A stretch of DNA of 64,000 bases from Dulcicalothrix desertica PCC 7102 (GCF_003991905.1 NZ_RSCL01000004.1:124001-188000); one strand, 5' to 3'. Shown: positions 37,333-45,903, numbered from the stretch's first letter. Made by a program: numbers and translations. The notes: generated by a model from the sequence alone, not told the origin.

Positions 37333-37450
37333 CCCCATGAAGCATTTTTACTAACATCCATATATAGTTGCTGGTTATTTAACAAAATACCATTAAGTGG
37401 TGACACTATATTGATATAATCGCCAGTCAGTCATAATTGCGGGTAAAGTC

Positions 37451-38764
37451 ATGGCAGACTGGCATGAAATAGATGGTGGAGTTACGGCGCCTAGAGGATA
37501 TCGGGCAGCAGGAATAAAAGCTGGGTTAAAACCTTCGGGGTTGCCAGATTTAGCGTTGATAGTATCGGATGTAGATGCGATAGCAGCAGGAGTATTTACA
37601 ACGAGTCACGTGAAGGCAGCATGTGTAGATTATTGTCGTGAGCGGTTGCAAAGTAAACAAATAACCCGTGCGGTTCTTTGTAATGCGGGACAAGCGAATG
37701 CAGCAACAGGTGAACAAGGAATGCGCGATGCACTCGAAAGTGCAGAACTTTTGGCTAGTGCATTAAATATTTCTTCAGAATCAATACTATTGGCATCAAC
37801 GGGTGTAATAGGGCAACGTATCAAAATGGATGCGATGCGAAGCGGAATTCCTAAAGTTGTTGCGGCACTTTCGGGAACTGGTTCTGATGCGGCAGCAGGA
37901 GCAATTATAACTACCGATTTGGTGCCAAAAACAATTGCATTAGAGACAACTATTGGAGATAGGACAGTACGAATAGGTGGAATAGCTAAAGGTTCAGGGA
38001 TGATTCATCCTAACATGGCAACATTACTGGCATTTGTAACGTGTGATGCGGCTGTTTCACCCCATTTATGGCAGCAAATGCTTTCGCGTGCTGCGGACAA
38101 AAGTTTCAATGCCATAACTGTAGATGGTGATACTAGCACCAATGATAGTTTAATTGCGCTTGCCAATGGTGAATCAAGAACTCCTGCAATTACAGAAATG
38201 GGCACCGAGGCAGAAAAGTTAGAAGCGATGTTAACGGCAGTGTGCCAGCATTTAGCTAAATGTATTGCTCGTGATGGAGAGGGTGCAACTTGCTTGATAG
38301 AAGTACAAGTAGAAGGGGCGCCAGATGATGCAGCAGCACGTACTGTAGCAAAAACGATAGTAGGTTCATCGCTAGTAAAATCAGCAATATTTGGGCATGA
38401 CCCAAACTGGGGAAGAATAGCAGCAGCAGCAGGACGCGCGGGAGTTGTATTTGAACAAGAGAACTTGCGAATTCAACTTGGTGATTTTTTACTAATGGAA
38501 AATGGGCAACCATTACCCTTTGACCGTTCGGGTGCAAGTAATTACTTAAAACACATTGCTGCAAATTCAAGTATAAAGAGCGATTTTACAGCAACCAACA
38601 TGAGCAACGACCTTACAGTTGACCGTAGCACCGTGGCGCCGCAACGAGTGGATAACCCAGTGATAATTAAAGTCAGCATTGGTAACGGACACGGTTCGGG
38701 TATAGCTTGGGGTTGTGACTTGAGTTACGACTACGTGAAAATTAATGCCGAGTACACAACTTAA
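37451..38764 (+). CDS. argJ: Bifunctional ornithine acetyltransferase / N-acetylglutamate synthase
   Basis: 437 residues. The self-cleavage site is visible in IHPNMATLLAFVTCDA, with Thr191 as the new N-terminal nucleophile of the beta chain. Other family segments: FTTSHVKAACVDYCRE, CNAGQANAATGEQG, FNAITVDGDTSTND and GHDPNWGRIAAAAGRAGV. ArgJ recycles the acetyl group in the cyclic arginine pathway. An extra about 25-residue insertion near the C-terminus (SSIKSDFTATNMSND) makes it longer than most. A palindromic repeat follows directly. Other arg genes are not nearby. Confidence 0.95.
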   Translation: MADWHEIDGGVTAPRGYRAAGIKAGLKPSGLPDLALIVSDVDAIAAGVFTTSHVKAACVDYCRERLQSKQITRAVLCNAGQANAATGEQGMRDALESAELLASALNISSESILLASTGVIGQRIKMDAMRSGIPKVVAALSGTGSDAAAGAIITTDLVPKTIALETTIGDRTVRIGGIAKGSGMIHPNMATLLAFVTCDAAVSPHLWQQMLSRAADKSFNAITVDGDTSTNDSLIALANGESRTPAITEMGTEAEKLEAMLTAVCQHLAKCIARDGEGATCLIEVQVEGAPDDAAARTVAKTIVGSSLVKSAIFGHDPNWGRIAAAAGRAGVVFEQENLRIQLGDFLLMENGQPLPFDRSGASNYLKHIAANSSIKSDFTATNMSNDLTVDRSTVAPQRVDNPVIIKVSIGNGHGSGIAWGCDLSYDYVKINAEYTT

Positions 38765-38765
38765 C

Positions 38766-38790
38766 GTAAGGTGGGCATTGCCCACCCTAC
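38766..38790. repeat. GTAAGGTGGGC/GCCCACCCTAC palindrome
   Basis: Hairpin between the convergent argJ and cheR-like genes, 2 bases after the argJ stop; a reverse-orientation copy of the 24654-24678 element. Probable bidirectional terminator. Confidence 0.75.
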
Positions 38791-38796
38791 TGTGAT

Positions 38797-39609
38797 TTAA
38801 ATACAGCGGCGATATATTTTTTCAACTTTATCTATATATTTATAACTACCTTCATAGGGTGAAAAGCGTATAGATTCTTGTTTGCCTAATACCAATATAC
38901 CAAAATTATTTAAACTATCATAAAATAATTGATGAACGCGGGTTTGCAAAGTTTTGTTAAAATAGATTAAAACATTACGACAAATAATTAAATTAAATTC
39001 ATTGAAAGAATTATCACTAGCTAGGTTATGCAAAGAAAAAATCATATTATCACGTAAAGACGTATCAAATATTGCATTTTTCCCAGATATTAAATAATAT
39101 TCAGAGAAAGACTTTTTACCGCCAGATTGGAGATAATTTTGTGTATATTCCTGCATGAATTTAAGAGGAAAAATACCTGTTTTAGCTTGACGCAATACTC
39201 TTTCGTTAATATCAGTTGCATAAAGACGGCAACGATGATATAAACCTTCTTCTTGAAGTAAAATTGCCATCGAGTAAACTTCTTCACCAGTTGAACACCC
39301 AGCGTGCCAAATTCTGATAAACGGATAAGTTCGCAAGATAGGTATTACTAAGGAGCGCAAAGCTAGAAAAAAACTGGGGTCGCGAAACATTGAGGTAACG
39401 TTAACTGACACGTTAAGCAAAAAACGTTCCATACACTCACGGTCGTGTAAGATTTTATCTTGGAGTGCAGAAATTGTTTTTAGTCCTTCTATGCCAACAA
39501 TATATGAAATTCTACGTGTAATTGAAACACGAGAATAATCACGAAAATCAAAACCGTAGTAACGATATATTCCCTCTAGTAGTAAATCGACTTCAATATC
39601 TTCTAACAT
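38797..39609 (-). CDS. CheR-type protein-glutamate methyltransferase
   Basis: 270 residues. An N-terminal helical domain (VDLLLEGIYRYYGFDFRDYS) precedes the SAM domain with FLLNVSVNVTSMFRDPSFF, IRIWHAGCSTGEEVYSMAI (SAM site), ATDINERVLRQAKTGIF and FNLIICRNVLIYFNK. CheR methylates glutamates on chemoreceptors; stand-alone copies in cyanobacteria sit in regulatory networks. No chemotaxis genes are adjacent. It follows the APS kinase gene by 22 bases on the same strand. Confidence 0.92.
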   Translation of the reverse strand: MLEDIEVDLLLEGIYRYYGFDFRDYSRVSITRRISYIVGIEGLKTISALQDKILHDRECMERFLLNVSVNVTSMFRDPSFFLALRSLVIPILRTYPFIRIWHAGCSTGEEVYSMAILLQEEGLYHRCRLYATDINERVLRQAKTGIFPLKFMQEYTQNYLQSGGKKSFSEYYLISGKNAIFDTSLRDNMIFSLHNLASDNSFNEFNLIICRNVLIYFNKTLQTRVHQLFYDSLNNFGILVLGKQESIRFSPYEGSYKYIDKVEKIYRRCI

Positions 39610-39631
39610 GATTCATGAAGTATTAAAATTA

Positions 39632-40225
39632 TCAATTCAAAATAGCTTTTAAATTGTGAATTTTAAATCTTAAGCTGTGACTATCAATTAAAGGCAGGTA
39701 ATATCCTAACTCTTCCATTTTTCTCAACACTTTACCTGCGCTTTCGGCTATTGTCTCTAGGTGTGTATTACAAGTCACTTCGGGAAAAAGAGGCGCCTCG
39801 TAAGGGTCATCAATACCAGTAAAGTTTTGAATTTCCCCTAAACGTGCTTTTTTGTACAAACCCTTAACATCGCGCTGTTCGCACACTTCCAAAGGCGCAT
39901 TTACATATACTTCTAAAAAATCTGCCGTGTCTAAACGCATCTGATTGCGAATTTGACGGTAAGGTGAAATTACTGAAACTAGTACAATTACATCATTGCG
40001 TGTAAGTAAATTCGCAACATAACCGATACGACGAACATTTTCATCGCGGTCTTCTCTACTATAACCTAGTCCCTTAGTTAAACACTGTCTTAGCACGTCA
40101 CCATCAAGAACTTCAACTTTATAGCCTTGAGAGCGTAACTCATTTTCAACAACACGACTAATAGTTGTTTTACCAGCACCGCTCAATCCAGTAAACCACA
40201 CTGTTAAACCTTTTTGCTCAATCAT
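39632..40225 (-). CDS. cysC: Adenylylsulfate kinase
   Basis: Start taken at 40225 (MIEQKGLTVWFTG), which matches the family N-terminus; 27 bases upstream another ATG is possible. 197 residues with the P-loop GLSGAGKTTIS, LDGDVLRQCLTKGLGYSREDRDENVRRIG (APS-binding lid) and VYVNAPLEVCEQRDVKGLYKKAR. It phosphorylates adenylyl sulfate to PAPS for sulfation or reduction. ATP sulfurylase is not nearby. The C-terminus is about 20 residues longer than typical. Confidence 0.94.
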   Translation of the reverse strand: MIEQKGLTVWFTGLSGAGKTTISRVVENELRSQGYKVEVLDGDVLRQCLTKGLGYSREDRDENVRRIGYVANLLTRNDVIVLVSVISPYRQIRNQMRLDTADFLEVYVNAPLEVCEQRDVKGLYKKARLGEIQNFTGIDDPYEAPLFPEVTCNTHLETIAESAGKVLRKMEELGYYLPLIDSHSLRFKIHNLKAILN

Positions 40226-40404
40226 TGCTTTTATAATAAATTGACGTATCAAATTATTAACATATATTAAGCTTATACATCATCGTTCCTTCTCTAGATA
40301 CTATTGTAAAAGTTAATACCTCTACCGAGAGATATATTTATTGACTAAGTATGAATATGTATATATTTCATGGGAAAATATGAATGCACTTGAGTTTTAA
40401 ACTC

Positions 40405-40443
40405 AGAAACCGGGTTTCTACGTAATGAAGAAACCGGGTTTCT
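40405..40443. repeat. Tandem AGAAACCGGGTTTCT palindromes
   Basis: Two identical 15-base palindromes 9 bases apart just after the end of the carbonic anhydrase gene. Same half-sites as the 67-base elements at 12160 and 21600 but without the long spacer. Possibly terminates the carbonic anhydrase transcript. Confidence 0.75.
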
Positions 40444-40449
40444 AGAATT

Positions 40450-41238
40450 TTAGTTAGATGAACCTCGGTAAATTCGGTCAACTTGCGATTGTGGAAGTCG
40501 CGTCATGGGGAATCCGTGAAGTCTGTCAAAAATAACTTCTTGAGGTTCAGCAGGGGTTCTTGTGCCATAACCATTTGAATCGCCATTAGTTGATATCTCA
40601 TCATCTAGCGAAGGAAGCAGACTTTGAGCTAAGACGTAAGAATGAGTTTCGGGGTCGTATGCTAAAACTTCTCCAGTCTCGATATTATAAATCCATGCGT
40701 AGATGCGAAGTTGATTGTGATAAAGCTTCGAGCGAACTACCGGATAAGTTCTCAAGTTTTCAATTTGAGTTAAGACATTTTCTGCGGTAATAATTTCGAG
40801 CAGTTCCTCTCCCTTATAGTGACTGTAGTGTTCCTTTGCTAAAAGTCGAGTAGCTTCTGTATACTTCAACCAGTCATGCACAAGTGGCATTTCCTCATCT
40901 AAAGTATGGAGCTTCGTCAACCCTTTCATGGCGCCACAGTGTGAGTGGCCACAAACAATTATTTGCCGAATACCCAGAGCTTGGATGGCATATTCAATCG
41001 TGGCGCCTTCACCACCGTTAGTGGCGCCATAAGGTGGAATAATATTACCAGCATTGCGAATCACAAACAATTCGCCTAATTCAGCTTGCGTAATTAAGTT
41101 TGGGTCTACACGCGAATCTGAACAGGTAATAAATAATACCCTAGGTTTTTGACCATGAGAAAGCTGTTCAAAAAGTTGTTGATGACTACTAACATACGTA
41201 GACTTAAACTCGCGCAGCCCTTTGATTAATTTCTTCAT
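40450..41238 (-). CDS. Beta-class carbonic anhydrase
   Basis: 262 residues. Zinc ligands Cys39, His98 and Cys101 with Asp41-Arg43 are visible in ITCSDSRVDP and VCGHSHCGAM; RNAGNIIPPYG and the GATIEYAI helix are also typical. The about 60-residue C-terminal extension (YVLAQSLLPSLDDEISTNG, PAEPQEVIFDRLHGFPMTR) is the kind found in cyanobacterial CcaA/IcfA, where it links the enzyme to carboxysome proteins. It interconverts CO2 and bicarbonate. The carboxysome role is inferred from length and similarity. Confidence 0.93.
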   Translation of the reverse strand: MKKLIKGLREFKSTYVSSHQQLFEQLSHGQKPRVLFITCSDSRVDPNLITQAELGELFVIRNAGNIIPPYGATNGGEGATIEYAIQALGIRQIIVCGHSHCGAMKGLTKLHTLDEEMPLVHDWLKYTEATRLLAKEHYSHYKGEELLEIITAENVLTQIENLRTYPVVRSKLYHNQLRIYAWIYNIETGEVLAYDPETHSYVLAQSLLPSLDDEISTNGDSNGYGTRTPAEPQEVIFDRLHGFPMTRLPQSQVDRIYRGSSN

Positions 41239-41309
41239 TATGATTAACTTTTAGCAATCAGAGACTGTAATATAGCAATCTGTGTATCATTTGTAAAATA
41301 CCAAATTGT

Positions 41310-41339
41310 TGTAGAGACGTTACATGTAACGTCTCTACA
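41310..41339. repeat. GTAGAGACG palindrome (identical to 13574-13603)
   Basis: A perfect 30-base palindrome in the intergenic region upstream of the carbonic anhydrase gene and downstream of the oxidase gene on the minus strand. Probable terminator for the oxidase. Confidence 0.75.
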
Positions 41340-41488
41340 TTGCACATTTTTGCACGGACTGCTATACAAATTTTCTCTCAAACGGCTGATATAATACCGA
41401 TGTGTTATGAAATTGTGAGTAATCGTTATAGTACCAACTAAGTATAAGTCGAATTTTTGTGAATAAAGTTTATGAATTAAGAATTATT

Positions 41489-42574
41489 TTAACGAATTAA
41501 ACTAGACTCAATATCCTGTATACATGTACATCCACTTAAAGCCATAGCTAAATCAAACTCCGCGCGTAGCAGTTCAATAACATGAGTGACACCCGCTTCA
41601 CCGTTTAAAGCAAGTCCCCATAATATAGGTCTACCAATTAATACAGCATTGGCGCCATAAGCGATTGCTTTGAGTATATCAACACCTCGACGAATACCAC
41701 CGTCAACAAGAACTGCTGCAGTATTATTAACTGCTGCTACAATATCGGGTAATGCTTCAATTGATGCAATTGCACTATCTAACTGGCGCCCGCCATGATT
41801 AGATACTATTATTGCCTTGGCGCCGCATTTTACTGCATTCACCGCATCATCCGCACGTAAGATACCTTTTATCACCAAAGGTAAGGGTGACAAAGATTGT
41901 AACCATTCTAAATCTTGCCAAGTAACTGCTGGGTTGAGTTGTTGAGCAAAATAAGCGAATAAACCAGATTCTCCTTGTTCATGGGGAATATCCAGACCAG
42001 ACATACTTGTTAAATTAGCCAAGTGTAACCCAGTCGGTAAAACAAACTGATTACGTTTATCACGTTCACGCTGTCCTAATAAAGGTGCATCAACAGTTAA
42101 ACATAATGCTTTGTAACCTGCGGCAAAAGCACGTTCTACCAAAGCACGAGTTAAACCTTTATCTTTATGAATATAAAGTTGAAACCAGCGTAGACTATTA
42201 TTACTACTTGCTGCGACTTCTTCAATGCTCTTAGTAGACATAGTACTGAGTATCATTCCGGCGCCAGTCGATGCAGCTGCTTTTGCAGTAGCAACTTCAC
42301 CTGAATTATGAGCAAGACATTGAAAAGCCATCGGGGCAATAAGTATAGGTAATTGTAGAGACTCTCCTAAAATATTGACCTTTAAATCACGCTTACTTAC
42401 ATCTACGAGCATTCGAGGTAATAATTTTATGCGTTCAAACGCTGCACGATTATCACGTAATGTTACCTCATCCCAGGCGCCACTGCTATAATAATCAAAC
42501 GCCATTTGGGATAGATGACTTCGCGCGCGCTGCTCATATTCAAATAGATTAATAGGTAGCGAGTAATTAGCCAT
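41489..42574 (-). CDS. FMN-dependent alpha-hydroxyacid oxidase (glycolate/lactate oxidase family)
   Basis: 361 residues, the usual length. FMN and substrate sites are visible: LPILIAPMAFQCLAH, WFQLYIHKD, LTVDAPLLGQRERDKRN, LPLVIKGI (Lys), VSNHGGRQLD with the catalytic His, VLVDGGIRRGVDILKA and LIGRPILWGL. It oxidises L-lactate or glycolate with oxygen to make H2O2. In heterocystous cyanobacteria the orthologue behaves mainly as lactate oxidase, which helps protect nitrogenase; the substrate here is not proven. Confidence 0.93.
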   Translation of the reverse strand: MANYSLPINLFEYEQRARSHLSQMAFDYYSSGAWDEVTLRDNRAAFERIKLLPRMLVDVSKRDLKVNILGESLQLPILIAPMAFQCLAHNSGEVATAKAAASTGAGMILSTMSTKSIEEVAASSNNSLRWFQLYIHKDKGLTRALVERAFAAGYKALCLTVDAPLLGQRERDKRNQFVLPTGLHLANLTSMSGLDIPHEQGESGLFAYFAQQLNPAVTWQDLEWLQSLSPLPLVIKGILRADDAVNAVKCGAKAIIVSNHGGRQLDSAIASIEALPDIVAAVNNTAAVLVDGGIRRGVDILKAIAYGANAVLIGRPILWGLALNGEAGVTHVIELLRAEFDLAMALSGCTCIQDIESSLIR

Positions 42575-42643
42575 AAAGATGAGTGGAAGTAATACGTTTA
42601 TATTCGTAAAATAAATTGTATCGTTTAACTTTCTATAAGTACT

Positions 42644-42958
42644 GTGCTTAAAAAACTACTAATTCTTGTATCGCTGACTTCCCCCCTCTGGGTAATAACA
42701 GCATCAACTGCCCAAACACAACCTACCGAAGCAGAAATTCGTGAAGCTTGCACTACTGGGCAAGTTAATAAATTACCGTCACCATATACCGATGTATCCA
42801 AAAACCACTGGGCATACACAGCAGTAGCGTCGCTGTATTACTGCAAGTCTAGAGGTATCTTTGGAACGGCGCCTACGAGTCAACTACAAACAGAACAGAA
42901 ATTTGGAGAACCAAACCCAGCAACACCTTATAAGGCGCCAACAAATCCAAACAACTAA
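42644..42958 (+). CDS. Exported protein with a single SLH-like motif
   Basis: 104 residues. Signal peptide LKKLLILVSLTSPLWVITAS, then a short SLH-like motif (YTDVSKNHWAYTAVASLYY). A proline-rich tail follows. One SLH motif is too short for a full S-layer anchor (usually three), so it may bind the cell wall weakly or be a truncated family member. Divergent from the oxidase gene. Confidence 0.7.
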   Translation: MLKKLLILVSLTSPLWVITASTAQTQPTEAEIREACTTGQVNKLPSPYTDVSKNHWAYTAVASLYYCKSRGIFGTAPTSQLQTEQKFGEPNPATPYKAPTNPNN

Positions 42959-42965
42959 TTAAAAT

Positions 42966-43097
42966 ATGGAACAAACAGGGGTTACGTCGGAAAAGTTTGA
43001 AGTAGCAAAACATCATGGTGCAAATGTCGCAAGAGTTACAGCGCATTTACAAGGCAAGAATTTACTAGCAACACGAAATATTGGTATACCTAGATAG
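42966..43097 (+). CDS. Small hypothetical ORF (43 residues)
   Basis: Open frame starting MEQTGVTSEKFEVAKHHGAN and ending TRNIGIPR, 7 bases after the SLH gene. It could be a remnant of a larger protein (an N-terminal or internal piece) or a real small gene; no ribosome-binding site is evident and no family was recognised. Confidence 0.3.
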   Translation: MEQTGVTSEKFEVAKHHGANVARVTAHLQGKNLLATRNIGIPR

Positions 43098-43140
43098 CTA
43101 TGGAAACAGCCTAATGGCACCAAATATTGTTTAGCCGCCA

Positions 43141-43560
43141 TCAGGTTATTTTAGGGGTAATTTCAAATGCTAATTCTGAACGGTAAAAACATACATCAAA
43201 AGCCACGAAGAAATTCATATGTCCAAGAATTAATGGAGCATTTCTGTCTTTCGTCCAAGCGAAAGCTAGTTCGACAGGAGGAAACCGTTCAATATTTGCT
43301 ATCAATAATAATGCTCGTGCGTCAAACCTCGCTAAATTACCTCCGAGTGGAACAGAGAGCGTTTGGCGTTCCCAAACAGCTCCTAACCTTAATCCTATTT
43401 CGTAAGGTAATACATTGACACTAGAACCTGTATCTAGCAAACCCGATACACTTATAGAACAGTTCTGGTAAGTCAGGATTAATGGTAGATAAGGTAACGT
43501 ACTCAATGCACCAAGTTGTGGGTCTACCTGAGTAAATGCAAATCTAACTTTATCAGCCAT
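43141..43560 (-). CDS. Retropepsin-like aspartic protease domain protein
   Basis: 139 residues. The catalytic motif GLLDTGSSVNVLP (D-T-G-S) and the later PLILGHMNFFVAFDV (ILG motif) are those of single-domain retroviral-type aspartic proteases, active as dimers. Its start overlaps the end of the preceding 72-residue gene by 8 bases. Such pairs occur widely in filamentous cyanobacteria with unknown role; no toxin or phage genes are adjacent. Confidence 0.8.
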   Translation of the reverse strand: MADKVRFAFTQVDPQLGALSTLPYLPLILTYQNCSISVSGLLDTGSSVNVLPYEIGLRLGAVWERQTLSVPLGGNLARFDARALLLIANIERFPPVELAFAWTKDRNAPLILGHMNFFVAFDVCFYRSELAFEITPKIT

Positions 43561-43771
43561 GTGTTGCAGTTTTTCCCTCTGCTAGAGCTTTTGCTAGTAC
43601 AGCAGCAGCTTCAAAAGAATCATGTAAACCTTGGCTTGCTATTTTATTGTGTCCGTTTAGTGGTACCAAACCTGATTCCTCTAGCAATTCTGCTGTTAAA
43701 AAATTTATTACTAGGAGTTTTTCAGATTGAGATAACTCTTTAAGGCAAGGTATTAGTTCTGTAAGAGACAT
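43553..43771 (-). CDS. Small partner protein of the retropepsin-like gene
   Basis: 72 residues, helical (LTELIPCLKELSQSEKLLVI, EAAAVLAKALAEGK), ending 8 bases inside the retropepsin-like gene. The coupling suggests a dedicated partner or regulator. The pattern of a short helical protein translated just ahead of an enzyme resembles antitoxin-type arrangements, but no family is recognised. Confidence 0.65.
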   Translation of the reverse strand: MSLTELIPCLKELSQSEKLLVINFLTAELLEESGLVPLNGHNKIASQGLHDSFEAAAVLAKALAEGKTATHG

Positions 43772-43883
43772 AAACTGAAGGTTTGACGAGTATAGTCTAT
43801 ATATATTTTACAGCACTAACAGGCTCGGTGCCTATATTATATTCCTAACAGTAAATATTTTCTGGTACGAACAGGCGAGACGC

Positions 43884-44135
43884 CTATCCTACAGCAACTG
43901 TGCGTATTCTGGTGACTAAATATACGCTGATTAAGCTGATTATTGTAGTAGCAACAATGAACGGCGCCCAAAGAAATTTTAATCCAGATGGAAGCATTAA
44001 TAATCCCATATAACCAATTACATCCAGCGACATGTTTTGTTGTCGCATGAAAACTGGTAATGCTTGGATAAAAAAGGTGGTGGGAATAAATTGTGATGTA
44101 TAAAGCGTAGCAAGTAAAATTAATTTATAAAACAT
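43884..44135 (-). pseudogene. Internally deleted MFS (siderophore-type) transporter
   Basis: 83 codons: the first two membrane segments and loops of an RhtX/FptX-like MFS permease (ATLYTSQFIPTTFFIQALPV, GLLMLPSGLKFLWAPF) joined directly to what looks like a last membrane helix (TIISLISVYLVTRI). A normal protein has about 400 residues, so about 300 codons are deleted in frame. It lies beside fragments of a TonB-dependent receptor, fitting a lost siderophore-uptake locus. Confidence 0.7.
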
Positions 44136-44156
44136 ATCTTATTATTGCTTGTCTGT

Positions 44157-44184
44157 GTAGAGACGCGATAAATCGCGTCTCTAC
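44157..44184. repeat. GTAGAGACGCGAT palindrome
   Basis: Near-perfect palindrome (GTAGAGACGCGAT / ATCGCGTCTCTAC) between the transporter remnant and the AMIN fragment. Same ends as the 13574 element but different centre. Confidence 0.7.
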
Positions 44185-44190
44185 TGTGAT

Positions 44191-44421
44191 TTAAAGATTG
44201 GTTCTAATTTGCACACCATAGGTTACTGGGTCGCCAAAACCTGCTGTAACGGTTGGTGCATTATCAACTCCAGTAACCCTAACTTGCACTTTATTCTCTA
44301 ACTGGGTTACTGTAATAACAGAAATTCCCTCTGCTGGATTTTCCGTCGTAAAGTTATCTGTATCAGGTAAAGCTAAAACTGCATTTGGTATATCTGTAAG
44401 CAGAAAGAATTCATGCAGCAA
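44191..44421 (-). pseudogene. AMIN-domain fragment of a TonB-dependent siderophore receptor
   Basis: 76 codons. NAVLALPDTDNFTTENPAEG and ISVITVTQLENKVQVRVTG are typical of the N-terminal AMIN domain of cyanobacterial TonB-dependent siderophore receptors. The plug and barrel (about 650 residues) are missing, and the signal peptide is absent or changed. Nonfunctional remnant of iron uptake. Confidence 0.7.
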
Positions 44422-44527
44422 CTATAGCTGCAGAATCTCTCTCAGGTAAATTAATAAGTGTGGTACGCTCTTACTGAATAAAAGAAATAAAAACAGCGAT
44501 TAGAGAGAATGAAGAAGCGATGAGCAT

Positions 44528-44878
44528 CTAATTTGGAAGACTTATTTCACCGAATTGTAACATTTGGAGTGCCCTGGCACGGCAAGTAAGACAATCACAA
44601 CCAAATTGTGCGCTTGCTACATCTCCAACTGTGTCGCTGCTTGGGTCAAGAGAGAATAGTCTAGGATTTAAATATATAACCTTAGTTGCGGCAGGCTGCG
44701 TTGCATTTTTTACTTCGGGGCTGGCGCCTGCTTTTGTATTACGATAAACTTTGTACTGCTGAAGTTGGTTTACAACAGTTATCGATTGTAAAGGCGTTTG
44801 AGCGTGAGCATTACTCATCCAAAACGTTAAAGATAGAAAATTAATACAGCCAAGAAGCGCTAGAGTTAGTTTGCTCAT
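44528..44878 (-). CDS. Small secreted protein of a former iron-uptake locus
   Basis: 116 residues with a Sec signal peptide (LALLGCINFLSLTFWMSNAHA) and a mature part with paired cysteines (GCDCLTCRARALQML). Intact. Related small proteins are found near siderophore receptors in cyanobacteria, as far as I can tell from pattern; the function is unknown. It lies just upstream of the AMIN fragment on the same strand, about 106 bases away. Confidence 0.5.
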   Translation of the reverse strand: MSKLTLALLGCINFLSLTFWMSNAHAQTPLQSITVVNQLQQYKVYRNTKAGASPEVKNATQPAATKVIYLNPRLFSLDPSSDTVGDVASAQFGCDCLTCRARALQMLQFGEISLPN

Positions 44879-44943
44879 AGGATATACAAATAAATACTCA
44901 AAATTTTACTTTATCATTATCTCAAGACTGGCGCCAGTTTAAT

Positions 44944-45332
44944 TTAAATTGTTGGATGAACTACATAACGAGTTTTGGGATATACATACTCAATAATACG
45001 TCTACTTAATAGTAATTTTATATCCTGTTTTATTTTTGGAATAAATTTTTCTGTTTCAAAAGCTTTGGTACACCCAAGGTTTCCAAATCGAGAACAATCC
45101 CTATTTCCGTGCCATCATGTTGAACCCAAATTTTACCATCTTTAATATCTAAGTGCAGCACACAACCATATATTCGTCGTTGATTCCGCCAACCAACGTG
45201 GACTAACTGATAATGGTCGTGTTCCTTATCAAATACTGTTTGAGCTTCTACATCTTCATTTAGACTTTTATGATTACTATATTCAGTTAGTAACCTTTAA
45301 ATATATTCTCGATACTTTTCTACTTTATCCAT
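44944..45332 (-). pseudogene. xisI: xisI pseudogene (fdxN element excision controlling factor type)
   Basis: Translation of the minus strand from 45332 gives MDKVEKYREYI, a TAA stop at codon 12, then RLLTEYSNHKSLNEDVEAQT, HYQLVHVGWRNQRRIYGCVL, HLDIKDGKIWVQHDGTEIGI, all XisI hallmarks. The last third is out of frame after about codon 100 (one or more indels). Its start overlaps the end of the xisH remnant, as in intact xisH-xisI pairs. Confidence 0.8.
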
Positions 45333-45737
45333 TTGGCAATTACCTCCGTTAATGAGTTAAAAACAATTAATTTAATATTATTGTTCCGAATAATCTTCTG
45401 AGTGAAAGATAGCTGAAAAATGAATCATAAACATCTAAAGGTATTGCTAAATATAAGATTCTGTCTGGTTGCTCATCTTCTAGAATAGAACGTTAATTAA
45501 TAAATTGACCGACTGCTACGTGAAATTCAGTAATATTAGAATAGCCGTAAAAAGCTTTTAACTTATACTGCAATTTTGTCGCCATCTCGTTCTGCTGCAA
45601 TAATTTTTTCTGCTCCAATATCAACATAAATTTCTACGCCTCTAGAACGAATATAAAACTGCTCATCAGTAACTAACCAGTCATCTTTGTATTAATGCAT
45701 TCTTTACAGCATCATGGAAAATATCTTTGGCAGGCAT
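45320..45737 (-). pseudogene. xisH: xisH pseudogene (fdxN element excision controlling factor type)
   Basis: Starts at 45737 with MPAKDIFHDAVKNALIQR, then a stop and frame changes. Pieces in other frames are VEIYVDIGAEKIIAAERDGDK, ITEFHVAVGQFIN and KLIVFNSLTEVIAKWIK before the stop at 45320. 418 bases is not a multiple of three. A normal XisH is about 138 residues. Confidence 0.8.
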
Positions 45738-45903
45738 TGGAAAACAGTTTTTGATACTTATTTTACTTGAATTATTAATTATATACTAACAATCGTAGCA
45801 CATCGTATAATTTGCATAAGTAAATTATACAGTAGTAGTGACTGAGGTTTTCAACACGTCATAAAAAGTTAGGTATAATATTGGCGCCAATCCCAATAAT
45901 ATA
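45738..45903. other. Region upstream of recD2 and xisH
   Basis: AT-rich, with GGCGCC at 45883-45888 shortly before recD2. Shared upstream region for divergent recD2 and the xisH remnant; no specific site recognised. Confidence 0.4.

Noticed and set aside
36485-37335. CRISPR array
   Set aside because: Repeats are spaced 160-230 bases, contain their own promoter and terminator, and show compensatory changes; no cas genes are present.
36485-37335. NtcA boxes upstream of the small RNAs
   Set aside because: GTA is present in the -35 region, but no GTA-N8-TAC site could be found in any copy.
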